This document shows, piece after piece, positions 53,397-64,000 of a DNA stretch of 64,000 nt. Numbering within the stretch: the stretch's first letter is position 1; the number at the start of each line of letters is the position of its first letter. This DNA comes from Rhodocollybia butyracea (lineage: Eukaryota > Basidiomycota > Agaricomycetes > Agaricales > Omphalotaceae), in contig JADNRY010000333.1 in NCBI GenBank assembly GCA_015501585.1, positions 1 to 64,000 of the forward strand, given 5' to 3'. The position numbers and the translations under genes were made by a program. The notes beneath the pieces were generated by a model, which was not told the DNA's origin, made no database searches, and saw only the letters and a list, made by a program, of their open reading frames with translations.

Positions 53397-54692
53397 GTAC
53401 CGCGCCGAGGGATCTATCAATATGAACATTTCTCAATACCAATTGATGAGGGCATTTTTGACGTTGTTAACTTCAAGACGTGGACATTTCAAGAATTCTC
53501 GTTTTTCCTTGTTCGATTTTTCCTGCGCTACTGCCCAACAATTAATACCCGTTCAGATACGAGATAGTTAATTGTGCCTCAATCTGGGTGGTATTGTACT
53601 TCCCCTGACAAAAAGTACTTGTGTCTGTCGGAGCACAGACTGGAAACTCCATCGATAAGCTGTGTTCTCGGATGCGACCTTGTGCAACCGAGTTCAAGGA
53701 CAAGGACACAGTTCAGCACGTACAAAGCTCGATCGAATCAGATACATACATGCATGCATGCATACATGGCCCAAAGGTTCGACTCTTGAAGAGAAGGTGG
53801 ACTCACACCGCAAACATTTCTACTTTAGTCTGACCGAAGTAGGCCACGAAATATCGTCCTTCCTTCAACAGTATAATACCGGCCGAAAACCGGAAAATTT
53901 TCAGCCGGGTTCTGTAGGTATATACTATAATCAGGGGTCCTCCTTCAACCTACTGAGAGATAATTCTTTCAATGCCAGAACATCAAATCAGAACTGCAGG
54001 ATTCAAAGGACATATTTCGGAACTGAGTATCTGCTCTGGATAACGATTATCTTCATAATATGTTTCTTCTGGCACGTACAAAATTTGAAGAAGCCTCTAC
54101 ATACTTTCTTATCGATAAGTAGGGTATTTTATGGCAAGCTGAATGATACATACTTACATCCATGGAGGATATTGTATTTTAGTACTTTAACTTCACATAT
54201 AGTGGCTTTCAAACAGTTTTTGGATCCCCTCGAGGAATTTCTGTTCGAACATAAGTCGATGCTTGCATAATTTCAGCACACAAATTGCCTCTGGCTTCAA
54301 ATGAGTACTTATCAATCCAACATGAGGCAAGATGTAGTGTCCAAACTCCACGTTTACTCAGCGATTGGTGGCGGAATGTCGCGGAGTTTGAGTCATTTAG
54401 ATGATTACAATGGAGTCTCATCAGGAGTATCAGGAGACGGTGCTCTCTGGATCCGCCGGGGTCCAATCTTGAGCCATACGTGCAATAAATTTCTACTTTA
54501 TTTCTTTCCTTCCAGCAACCCAGACCCCCATTTCACTAGTAAGTACTTACCGTGCGCTGTGTTCTGATTCAAGGATGATTATTACTTGGTGCCTTGTGGT
54601 GAATAACTTGCGAATAACCGTACTTGCCACCTGCTTATACTTACATAAAGTTCTATTTGAATTCACTCGTGGTCCATACCTGCATTTTGTAC

Positions 54693-54738
54693 TCGTATCT
54701 GTCGATAAGACAAGATCGTATCTGTCGATAAGACAAGA
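54693..54738. repeat. Perfect 23 bp tandem duplication
   Basis: Two identical 23 bp units sharing GTATCTGTCGATAAGACAAG. Inside an unsupported open frame. Confidence 0.75.
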
Positions 54739-55461
54739 CAGAACCGAACTGGAAACGAAAAACTGCTTTTGCCCATTCAAAAACAATTCTTTCGTCTGGA
54801 AACAGCCGAGGAGTGGATTGAGAGTTGTAGACTTCTCGGTAGACTCTGAACTCCGAAGCCACAGCAAGGTAAACTTGTACATGGTTCTGTCGCGTCAATG
54901 TCGCACCGTATGACTTCGTATGGAAATTCAAAGCCGATGAATGCCTTGCAGGCGTAGCCAATCCGTCATACGTGGTGAATCCGAATATACCCTTTACTGG
55001 CAGAATCATCCCGCGAAAATGTGGATGGAATTTACAACTCATAGGCAAGAAGCGAATGGAAACCTGGCAACTGCCTTTCCATTCGTAATCATTTCATGAC
55101 AGCCTATAGACTCCTATAGATGAGACGAGAAGCGAATAAAAAATGATTGGCGCATGATGAACGCAGCCTTCGTGAAAACATTCTTATCACTTTACTTAAA
55201 AACTGATAATCTATCCCTGTCATCCCCCACTCTTCACTTCAAGTTCATCTCGAATGTCTGCTTCAAACATTGACCTGCTTTCGTGCGTTCTCCACTGGTG
55301 TCACTGCATCATTCACTTATCTCCAAATTCACCAGCGGTACCAAGGCTGCTGTCCCTGGCCCGTACGTCGATGTTTCCTCACAACCAAAATTGGACAGCT
55401 TTGGTTTTAGTACCGTTTGTTTCATGATTTCTCATTTGTATATTTGTGTAGGTTCCAATCC

Positions 55462-56478
55462 ATGGTCGCCCACTCGCTCGGGGCGGTTGAGATCACTAGG
55501 TATGTCGTGTTGCCCCTGGCGGCCTTTTGATATCACCTTGTTCCTCAATCATTGCCAGTGACTACTGCAAGGCCGCTGCGGACGTACCGTATGTTGTTTT
55601 CCAACTCCTAGGCTGTCGCATCTGTTCTCATTTCCTTTACCAGTAACGGAAAGATGGAACTTACTCCACCATATGGTACCCACGGCTTCGTGAAGTAAAC
55701 ATTTTCCTGTGTTTGTTTTGCTGAATGTTCAATGATTTATAGTAAAGTCTACAAGATGGGAAGTTGGGTTGTGAATGTGTATGCCTACCTTCACATCAAC
55801 TCGGACAAAGTTACTTTTGTATTATTACATTCGGGTTCATTTGGCTCCACAGACAATACGGAATCCACAAACGACGAAGGATACCCGCGGACGGGATTCT
55901 CGGTGTCGACTGGGCCAGAATCAGAGGACATGTTTCACAATCCGATGACATACGATTCCAAACTAGATGATGACCGATACTCTTGTATGTTCATCATTCA
56001 CTCTACAATATAGCACATATTCACCTGGGGATCTTCAGACCACATTGACTATGCAGAGACTATCAACATGCTGGGACCTGGGGGGAAGAATCCTATTGTC
56101 TTCCCGCCCACGTATAGCGATTCATTTAGTGGGCAGTTGATGGGAGCTACTCCTGTCCCTCCTCAGTTCCCCCCTCAGTTGGCGTTTTTCCAAGTAAGTC
56201 TGACCCATTGACTCAGCGACTATTGTGTTAATTGTCATGCTTACGGTAAGAGTGGGAGTGGCCAAATTCGCGGGCTTTCCGTCTTCCATACTAAATTTGG
56301 ATCCAGCAGCACCATCACCTTTAGTAAGCTATTTCCTGGCAGGCGTATCTCTGCATATCTATGGCCATTAAATATTAACCTCTTTGTAGAGTTGTCACAC
56401 GCACGCGTTTCATCCCCTGACCAGGTTGTGGGCGTGATTCCATACCACATGGAGATTGGGAGATCAGAGTTCAACTGA
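55462..56478 (+). CDS. Multi-exon gene, unrecognised
   Basis: Seven exons with exact phases: 55462-55499, 55559-55588, 55644-55694, 55743-55984, 56039-56193, 56251-56323 and 56390-56478 (225 aa from this ATG). The product starts MVAHSLGAVEITSDYCKAAA, then YKMGSWVVNVYAYLHINSD, a Ser/Thr/Asp-rich stretch, GPGGKNPIVFPPTYSDSFSG, a Pro-rich ATPVPPQFPPQLAFFQ and GQIRGLSVFHTKFGSSSTIT; it ends MEIGRSEFN. The beta-rich composition would fit a lectin-like or wall-associated domain, but I recognise no family. Further 5' exons are likely (an acceptor TGTGTAG lies at about 55451), so the start is provisional. Confidence 0.5.
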
Positions 56479-57020
56479 GCCCAAACATGGTTAGAATTCT
56501 ATAAACAGTACAAGTCCATGTTGTACATAGACAGTGATCCTATTGTAATGTATCGGAACTGGAAGCCGTTACTGGCAGCGGCTGGTAGCCGTCACGTGCA
56601 AGACTTTTGGCGGTGGCCCGCTTTTTCCCGTTCAGGCGCTTGATCGCTGGTAACACCTGCGTCGTCTTGCAGGTTCCAAGCTGTCCCGTTTCGGCAATAG
56701 CGCCAATCGAGGCTTTCCACTATCTCCCGTTTGGATCGTTCGTGGCCTTCGAGGCCTTTTCAACCACTCGTTCGGCCTTTTAAGGATCTGCATATAGGTA
56801 TATGTCCTGAAACTCCTTGTTTGAGTGGTCTCCCCGTAGTTCCTCCCTTCTCTGGATGCGGTTCTTTATCTTTGGACTCCCTAAAGGTCTATAGTAGGTG
56901 TATCTCATGAATATCATAACTTTCAACCACTTTGATGCCTGCATGGGACCTCCTTAGTTGTGTGGACATGATTGAACTGAGTGAGTGAAGAAAGCCTCAT
57001 TCGGGATGCGGGAAATCAAC
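56479..57020. other. Spacer before the palindrome array
   Basis: GC-richer stretch at 56560-56780, then AT-rich. No gene seen. It may contain the left edge of the proposed Crypton-like unit, but no boundary can be fixed. Confidence 0.35.
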
Positions 57021-57217
57021 GATGGTGAACCATCAAATGATGGTTCAACACCCTCAAATGGTGAAGTTCAGAATCAAGAATCCTCGATTGAGGCAAGGTC
57101 AGTCTTATTAACCCTTGAATGATGGTTAATGGTTTGCACATACCTCGTATGAGGCCAAGACTGTCCCCAGGTAGCGCCGATCGAGGGGTCCCTTTACTCC
57201 GACCCTCAAATGAGGTA
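57021..57217. repeat. Array of short palindromes, about 30 bp apart
   Basis: GAACCATCA-AA-TGATGGTTC (57028-57047, 9 bp arms) is followed by CCTC-N4-GAGG palindromes at 57082 (GATT), 57143 (GTAT) and 57204 (AAAT), exactly 61 bp apart. Weaker half-matching boxes lie between them (CCCTCAAATGG at 57051, CCCTTGAATGATGG at 57112, CCGATCGAGG at 57177). They lie within 300 bp upstream of the next gene's ATG. They look like binding sites for a dimeric DNA-binding protein. Confidence 0.6.
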
Positions 57218-57304
57218 TGTCTATCAATTTTTTAATCGTTTGAGGAGTTTCTCACTTCGATCGACACTACTTCGGCTTGTGACCTTTATCACTGTACCGT
57301 CAAC

Positions 57305-59081
57305 ATGTCTGAAGAGCTCAATCAAACCGCGCAAAGTGCTGAGAGGAAGTTCTGCTTGTCAGATCTCCGGTATGTGCTTCCATACTTGTATATAGACAAC
57401 CTTAAAGCTTACACCATCTTCTGACAGTCGCATGTTACGGAAAGACCTTCTCGGAATTGCGCAAGCTCAACCACACCTTTGGCCCAGCAGTACTGTGGGA
57501 TCGCTGACCACCAAGACTACTGTAAAAATACTCGAAAGGGTGTTCTTGGAGAAGAATAGTGGATACCGTACAACTGCCCCTATGCCCTTGGATACGACGG
57601 TGTTTAAAGTGAGTCTTGAGCCCTTATTTTTTCTTTTTACCTCTCAAACATTGAAATTAGAAGAGACGAGGGGGCCGAGGAGCCTCTGCAGCAAAGTTAA
57701 GCTTGAACCCACAGGTACCAGTGTCCATGGTTACGCCAAATGTAACCAGTACGGGTTGTTTCACTAACACCACTGCCGAAACTCACGATGGGAGTGCGTG
57801 GAACTCTATTCAAGGGCCAAATCCTCATCAGGAGATATTGAATACAGTGCGCGATTAGACTTGCAGTATATTCCGCACATTGACAAGTTTGTTTCTAGGT
57901 TTTCACAGTCCGCTTGTTGGATAAAAGGGAGACTCCGCCGGCACGAGTCGCAGTTGATATTGCTGTTGATCCTGCCCACATCTCTCAAGACCAAGTCTCG
58001 CTTGGAAAGCTCAAGGTCAAGACCAATGAAGTTGTTCGGTTGTTGGTGGAAATGAATACAATTCGTGGTGCGCGCTCAATTCAAACAATTCATGACTTGC
58101 AAGTAGTAACTTGCTACCTTAGGGTTTATCAAACTTTCAACACCTCATCATCGAATTGGGACGGATTCTCAGCCGTTCCTGTCCTCCGAACCAGGGACTT
58201 CACTTCTCGACACCCCAGTGTCCATTGAATATTTGATTGCAAGTGATGAAATCATTAATATAATGGTTGAATATGTGAGCACTAGATCGACGAGTACCTA
58301 GTCTTTGACTAACTATTAACCCTGCAGGGTCTTGATGAAAAACAACGTAGCAACATAGCGAATTCACTCAAAAGGAAACACGAAGAGGAAGACCATACTA
58401 ATAGTGAGAATTTTTTGAAGTCTAATAAGTATACTTTTGACTGTTCATAGATCCGCTCACTGACGAGGCCGGAGGCTCTAATCCTGATCCATCGACCCTG
58501 GTATTGGATCCCTCTTCTATTCCCCTTCATATCGCAAGGAAGCGTGCTAACCTTGGAAAAGCAAACACCAATTTCAAGAAAAATTTCGATGATAAGATGA
58601 AAGCTCTGGAATGGATTACTGAGCAGGTTGTAGCACAAGATGGATACTCTCTTTTTAATCACCTCCGCGGATCAAGTAAAGCCCAAAATCCTGACATTGT
58701 TCGACTCTGGTTGTTTGCCGCAGATATATGCTCCAAGTACATGTCCAAATCTATCGAAATTCCCAACGCTTCTGCAAAGGTAAGTGTTCAATAACTTTCG
58801 TACCTCTCGTATAATTGAACATGCTCTGATGGCAGGTCAAAATCATGAAAACAATGATCTGGCAATCTTTGGGGATCCGTGAGACTAGTCTTAACACAAT
58901 GATCCATGCCGCCAGTCTTGTTCGCAAGTATGGTGAACGTGGTTCCCAGACTTTGCCAGAAGTTGTGACTCGATTGAATAAAACTGTTCTGATGAACCGT
59001 GCAGCAGGACAAATGCCAGAGGGACGCAGAAGCCTCTTGGAGTTCCTGAATGAAGTCGACGCTACAAGAAGCTCACAGTAG
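57305..59081 (+). CDS. Eight-exon gene next to the tyrosine recombinase, unrecognised
   Basis: Exons 57305-57369, 57428-57608, 57661-57846, 57899-58067, 58123-58274, 58328-58403, 58451-58779 and 58836-59081. All phases fit and total 467 aa, strong evidence of an intact gene. The start MSEELNQTAQSAERKF is followed by a basic RRMLRKDLLG, a low-complexity Thr/Asn middle, and VFTVRLLDKRETPPARVAV with DQVSLGKLKVKTNEVVRLL. The last 180 residues are helical and charged (HIARKRANLGKANTNFKKNF, IWQSLGIRETSLNTMIHAA, LVRKYGERGSQTLPEVV). No signal peptide or membrane segment; probably nuclear or cytosolic. It converges on the recombinase gene, with only 111 bp between the stop codons. Family not recognised. 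Confidence 0.65.
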
Positions 59082-59192
59082 GACAATAAAGACTATATTC
59101 ACTACTATTATATACATTAAAGATCAAGCTCTGGTTACGATACAAATTTAAGGACTTTGACTATAGCAGAAACTGTAATGGCGAGTTAAAAA

Positions 59193-62100
59193 TTAAATGG
59201 GAGTGTGTAATATACCATTGTTCAAGATACGAACACGAAAAGGACCATTCTTTGGTATGGCTTCGATAAAGGCACGCACGGAACGTAACTGCTCCATAGG
59301 AGATGTTTTTGAGATAGGAAACCGCGCCTCTAGAAAGTTTAAAGCTTGATTGTTTGTCCAATTCCATTTCTGTGAGATATCCTTCACTAGAGCGACCACT
59401 CGATTTCGTCGACTTAGGTCCGTACTTGCACTTCGGTTCCCCCTTCTCCACTTTGCCTTCCATCTATCCTCAAGCTCGGATACTGATAAGCAGCCATCAA
59501 CACCAATTTCAAGCTCGTTCCATAGTTCTCGGATTGTCGACATCTTTGCCACTTCCCGCAGCTTGTAAAATGGAACATAGGCTCCATCTACCCAAGCCCA
59601 AGCATGATTTTGCACCCGTTTGACACTATATGTTTCATTCAAGATTTTGACTGCTTCAGTTTGATGGGAATGAAGGGCAGGATCGGATGACAGCTCAAAA
59701 TTGGCTGGTATGAGGCGATATGGCTGTACATCGGGAATGGGGAGAGGATGGGGTTGATGAATGTCCTCCGACAACACTGCGGGTATGGCAGGAGGCTGAG
59801 TCGGGCAATTACTCTCTGAAGCTGTGGAATTTGGGTGGAGTGGAGGATGACGTCCAGGACAGAATTGTTTGACGAGACTGGATGAGAGTGCCGGCTTCGA
59901 CACAGCATTCCGAAGCTCAGAAAAACTAGTCACTGTATCATTCATCAGAGGTATACTGCAGATTCAATAGATACAGGCTTACTGAAATCTTGTCGTTGAA
60001 CTTTGGAACCGATCAGTGCCATAAAAGCACCAGTGAGAAACTCCACCTTCCGTTCAAGACTACTGAACATGATCTGAGTTTGGGCTTTCTGTGCTACCTG
60101 TTCAAGGTGTATAGTTGTGGCAGCACCCCGAAATGACTGTGCAATGTTCTCGGGAATAGCAGCCAAGTTTGCGCGTGAACGTTCTTCGGCAGTTTGAATA
60201 ACCTCCGTCGAAGCTTGCGCAAAAGTGCGGAATAATGGGAGGTTGAACGGTGAAAAATTCCACATCGGCCAATCTGGAAATTGGACATAAAGAAGAGTGG
60301 AGTCCTGAAGGAGGATTCGTCGAAAATAAATCAAGAGATTGAGAAACTGATACAGTGCAAAATCATCTGCAATACGCCCTAAACGATGGCGGCGTTCTTT
60401 CAAAGCCTCCTTTTCTTCCTCTGCCCAAGGAAAAATCATTCCGAGCAGGTCCAGCGGTGGCTCTACAGGGATTTTAGCAACTTTTGTAACATCTTATAGT
60501 CAAGTAAATCACCTAACAATGCTCGAGCAATAAAATAGCTGGCAAAATTCCGTGCATTGAACATTGCCGCTCCCATGAGAGCATCAAGAGGCAGTGCTCG
60601 GTCATAGCAAGCACTAAACGAATCTCCCGCAGACCACCCGATTGCTTTGACAGACTCTTTTGTAGCACCGTGTTGACGCGCTGTATGTGCTGCATATGAT
60701 CTACCAGCATGTGTTGCCTTCGAGATGGAGATATCGTTGTCCTTATGCATTTTCTGAACTCAAGCATGATGGTCTATGCCGCAAACATTGTTAGCACATT
60801 GAAAAGGCTGTTAAGGAAGTGACCATACTCTTGTAGCTCATTTGCACATCATCACCCTCTGAGCTCGGGAATAGGTAGCTCTCATACCAAGGACGGTGTC
60901 CAAATTCACCATACTCTGGGTTTGAGTGGTCCGGAACAAAGTCTGGGCGCAATTTCTGCAAGACATGGAATTGAACCCAGAAATACCGAGCGAGTGAGCC
61001 TTGACAACATAAGAGAACATCTCTGTGACGCAATGCACCATGCTCATCCAATCGTCCAGTGGTGTTCATCTTTCCTTCATCAACAAGAAAAACCAGGGCC
61101 TATGATAATAAGAGCATGATTAGATAGCCTGTAGACTTGAGTGACAGTGAATTACCTCGACTACTGCATCTACGCCAAGCTCGGGAACAGGTAGATCTCG
61201 TGGAAACATGTCGGAAATTAAGGCAGTGCGAATGTTGTCCCCACGAAACGCCGTACAAGTCGATGTAATGAGCATGGACTGATCACGAGCTGCTAACAGC
61301 ATTCGAGATGGTGTTGTAGCCTTTGTGAAGAAGTACGCTGATGCGTCACGAAGCTGAGTAGGTGTATACGTATCTGCACCAGAGCTTGTCAACAATATAG
61401 AAGAAAACATTAGGTACACATACCAGCAGAGCTCCCAGCAGCTTTCCTTGAGTGAGAACTTGCAATTGCATTTGGCCGATTTGCCTTGGCTGCTTTCTCA
61501 AAAGTTTTGATCCTCGTATCATCACATAGTGGAACCTGTGAGTTTGGATCGGACTTGTAACAAGGTTCATGTTTATGATTGAACCGATAATACTCCAGTG
61601 CGCTGATACATTGCTTGAGGTGTTCAAATCCAACATGCGTTCCTGGTATATCAAGTCCATTGTGCGTACGCTGTGATTCAAATCAGTCGGAAAAGCCAAA
61701 AAAAAAAAAAAGGACGTATGACATTTACCTTAGGCCTTTCCCGTTCCATCTCCAAAAAGAGCGAAACCTTTGTAGCTGTTATGGGGATTGCTGGAAGGGT
61801 AGGATGTTCTTGCCCCAAGAATGTAGCATAATTTCCAAAGTGCCGCCGATACGCGATGGCTGAGCCCTTGTCCTCATGCATTGTTTGTTTGAGCTGCAGA
61901 CTGGATTCATATGTACGTGACTCCAGCTCTTCTAGCGTTGTAATGACTGGCTTAATGCTCTTGTCATCAGCCATGTCTACATCCTCGGGAAAGGTAAAGA
62001 GATTGGAGTCGTTGAAGTCCAACTGAGCCTGTTCCTTTGACTCAACGTCTTCAAATGTATAAGAAGGGAAAGGTAATGGTTCCAAAAACATCTCCCTCCA

Positions 62101-62217
62101 AGGAGGGAATTCAAATTCCTGATCCAGATCAGAGCTGGTCCGAATGCGCTTTGTTGCTGGAGAGTGAGGCTGTGGATGTTGGATGTGGTCAAAGCGCCGT
62201 TTCGAGGACGAGGTCAT
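59193..62217 (-). CDS. Crypton-type tyrosine recombinase with GCR1_C domain
   Basis: Exon 1 62217-61729 (start MTSSSKRRFDHIQHPQPHSP), exon 2 61670-61424, then further exons to a stop at 59193; about 800 aa, no disabling stop. Catalytic residues of a tyrosine recombinase are seen in order: Arg in TAFRGDNIRTALI, H-x-x-R in THAGRSYAAHTAR, Trp in AIGWSAGDSF, and Tyr in SACYDRALPLDALMG. The C-terminal domain STIRELWNELEIGVDG...ELEDRWKAKWRRG...SRRNRVV is GCR1_C, the DNA-binding domain of yeast Gcr1 and of fungal Cryptons. One junction near 60510 needs either a 32 nt intron (GTGATT...AAAG) or a one-base shift; another uses a GTCACT donor (about 60835). Cryptons cut and paste through a circular form, without inverted repeats. 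Likely an active or recently active element; nuclear. Confidence 0.8.
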
Positions 62218-62828
62218 CTTGGAGCGGGTGGGGATTCAATAAGATCTGTGAAGTAAGCATAAGTGTTACAGCGCAACTTACAGTTAGCATGAGTATTATA
62301 TATACATGCGACTTACAATGCAGTCTGTTCAGTGAAATAGGGGGGGTTAAACAAATTAGAGTCAACTGCAATGCAAAATACACGCAAGTTGAGAATTAAA
62401 AATTGATAATTAGATAGAGGAGTAAAGCAGAATGAAGAACCACGAGTCAAGTGAAAAGAAGAGGTGCGAGGAGAACACAGCACGTGACTGTGAATCGGGG
62501 TGAGCCCCAAGTTGAAGAGTCAATCATAACCAGGAAAGGTGTTTTGAAGTATCTTATACTTGAGAGGTTCACTTACTGCTATTATGACAAGGGTGAATTT
62601 TTGCAACAGTATAATACGAAACAGAAAGAAGTAAGGTAGAGGAAAAAAGACAAGATACTACAATCAGCCATGGACAGCGGCCAAAAACAGACCATAGCAA
62701 GAACATCCATTGCGCGTGCGGGTCCCAAGCTAACACATTAACCACCAACAGCTGCCGTATTTCATGGAACCTCTAGGTGGCGCATCACTGGGTCATCGCA
62801 GCAGTGTTTGAATGAATGAGTATTGGGG
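62218..62828. other. 5' region of the recombinase gene
   Basis: Contains TATTATATATAC (about 62289-62300), a TATA-like box ~75 bp before the ATG, and a G7 run at 62340. No ORF of note. The right part is the 3' end of the small gene that follows. Confidence 0.4.
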
Positions 62829-63350
62829 TCATGTACATCCCAATGACAAACTATCTGGTAGCGAGAACCCAAGGGAAGGGAAGGATGTATGAGTTCCAAG
62901 CGATGGCACTGATGTAGTAACTGTGGGCCTGTGAATATATGTGTTGGAACTGGAGCGTTCAAGAAACACACAAAGATATTAGCGTCTGTAAACATACACC
63001 AAGACAACTCACTTTTTGTATCCACAAAATGATAATAATAGTGTCTTGGGACTGTTCCGAGTCACAAAGTTTCGAGACGGCACGAGACAAACCCACTGTA
63101 TTTGACAAATCCTCCAGATGTGATAATGCATGCCCTGGCCGCGCAAGAAGTCAAAGTGAGCGAGCCAAGAAACACTGTACTTATCCTCTCGAGGACCATT
63201 CCTGAGGCCCAACCCAACCATTCTTGCATCCAGTAGCCACTTGCTAAAACGACGATTATACAGTATGAACGCTGAGAGTTTTTCCAAGTGAGCAGTTGCA
63301 AAAAATTTTCTGGACCACTGATTATGGTGCAGCGGACCCCTACTGAGCAT
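62829..63350 (-). CDS. Small gene, unrecognised
   Basis: Exon 1 from ATG 63350: MLSRGPLHHNQWSRKFFATA, then ARMVGLGLRNGPREDKYSVS and NFVTRNSPKTLLLSFCGYKK, open for 112 codons to a GTGAGT donor. The second exon after a CTCCAG acceptor (TYIHRPTVTTSVPSLGTHTS) ends at 62829 in a Ser/Pro/Thr-rich tail. Alternative acceptors give other tails. Basic and aromatic in composition; no family recognised. It lies between the recombinase gene and the right-hand palindromes, on the same strand as the recombinase, so it may belong to the same unit. Weak call. Confidence 0.35.
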
Positions 63351-64000
63351 GATAGGAAAGATTCAATGATTGAGGCCCAGGGTTGGCAAGCTCGAGCAAT
63401 AGATGATGGTGGTTGGAGAATCTAGCGCTTTTCCTGAGCGCTTAACTAAGTACCCTTCAATCCGAAATCTTGACTCTATGTAGACTGTAATATTACAAAT
63501 GTTTATTCCTAGCTCTGAGTGATCTGAGCCAAGAGCTCATAAATCCAGAATGAACGCAATATTTTAAGTGGCGGGACCAGCCATCAAGCGTAAATGTGTA
63601 GTAGCAGGTACGAGTTGGGTACGAGCGGAACAAGCGGAACCGGTATGCTGTAACTTACCAATTATAGAAATAAGCGACGTTATTCGAGGTATTCTACTGG
63701 TAATGTTACCACCCTCGTTTGAGGTGTTACTGGTAATGTTACCAGAGCCAGAAAACTATGTGATATACACTCTATGTCTATCCATCATTAGCCTAAAAGG
63801 GAACGGGCCGATACTTAACTTTAACAACTCCATTAGCGCGCCGGAATCATTAAATTTGCATCCCGCTGGCCACTGGTAGACCCTTCTCAAGTTCTCAAGA
63901 TCAGGATCGTGAAAAAGACCGCGAGCGGTCGCGCAAAAGCTTGCTGCTGCTCGTTTCGATGAAGCTTTCTGGCATACTCTAGGGCATAGGCAAGATGGTT
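63351..64000. other. Right flank with palindromes
   Basis: No gene supported. Contains TACTGGTAATGTTACCA twice around a CCTC-GTTT-GAGG palindrome (63690-63746), and ACCGCGAGCGGT near 63920. The open frame 63568-63879 consists largely of these repeats. Confidence 0.4.
63688..63748. repeat. Right-side palindrome cluster (CCTC-N4-GAGG with flanking direct repeat)
   Basis: CCTCGTTTGAGG at about 63711 has the same form as the left array (CCTC-N4-GAGG). On both sides lies TACTGGTAATGTTACCA, itself nearly palindromic (TGGTAA-TG-TTACCA). Confidence 0.6.

Larger units (their letters stand above)
53091..55200. other. Long stretch without a supported gene; small repeats
   Basis: 53362-53396 is a minisatellite of AAGTGGGGT units. 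ATGCATGCATGC lies near 53750. 54693-54738 is a perfect two-copy 23 bp repeat (GTATCTGTCGATAAGACAAG core). A 202-codon open frame at 53662-54270 begins in the repeat-rich part and shows no family features. An open frame at 54575-54913 overlaps the 23 bp repeat and is not supported either. Confidence 0.35.

Noticed and set aside
53662..54270. Open frame of 202 codons, plus strand
   Set aside because: Starts in a microsatellite-rich area, has no start context, splice pattern or recognisable motif, and its composition looks like translated AT-rich DNA.
58504..58794. Single-exon reading of this part as its own gene
   Set aside because: It is exon 7 of the eight-exon gene 57305-59081; the splice phases on both sides fit exactly.

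Overview
The window is nuclear DNA of a filamentous basidiomycete fungus, most likely an Agaricomycete. Genes are broken by many 45-60 nt GT-AG introns, there are no operons or ribosome binding sites, and families typical of mushroom-forming fungi recur: UMTA/LaeA-like SAM methyltransferases, short F-box proteins, an MFSD1-like MFS carrier and a BBE-type FAD-linked oxidase. Mobile elements are a fungal Ty1/copia retrotransposon and a Crypton-type tyrosine recombinase. All exon models were made by eye; the best ones have splice phases that add up exactly.

Layout. 0-2.3 kb: a decayed F-box gene and a tRNA-like relic. 2.6-6.9 kb: three broken methyltransferase (MT) copies on the minus strand, one split by a 1.34 kb TA-flanked element. 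9.4-12 kb: two tandem MT genes on the plus strand (one intact, one with a shifted C-terminus) and a relic. 12.9-16.2 kb: two more damaged F-box copies. 16.6-19.7 kb: a small basic protein and a secreted protein made of two ~95-residue repeats. 20.1-28.3 kb: three minus-strand genes in a row (FAD monooxygenase, MFS carrier, secreted bicovalent FAD-linked oxidase) that look like a metabolic tailoring and export group without a visible core synthase. 28.3-49.4 kb: a segmental duplication. Block 1 (about 26.3-33.5 kb) carries the FAD oxidase, an intergenic repeat, MT copies and an MT-tail chimera. Block 2 (about 36.3-49.4 kb) repeats them in the same order but is interrupted by a 5.4 kb copia element (218 bp LTRs, 5 bp target duplication) and a 1.1 kb inverted-repeat DNA element. 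A secreted-protein gene (34.3 kb) lies between the blocks. 49.5-53.1 kb: a small coiled-coil protein, a decayed Rab-GAP (TBC) gene and a copia relic. 55.4-56.5 kb: an unrecognised multi-exon gene.

57.0-63.8 kb is the most unusual part. A Crypton-like tyrosine recombinase gene with a C-terminal GCR1_C domain (minus strand) converges on an intact eight-exon gene of unknown function (467 aa, plus strand). Short palindromes of the form CCTC-N4-GAGG, repeated at about 30 bp spacing, lie on the left side, and the same motif reappears on the right side. This could be a mobile unit with its own binding-site arrays; that is a hypothesis.

How the genes work together. The 20-28 kb oxidoreductases and carrier plus the MT family would make a plausible secondary-metabolite or detoxification set (hydroxylation, oxidation, O/N-methylation, export). 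MT genes on both strands and in both blocks share a strongly conserved ~45 bp proximal promoter, so the family is probably co-regulated. The two duplicated blocks show reciprocal loss: the FAD oxidase survives only in block 1, while one MT survives only in block 2.
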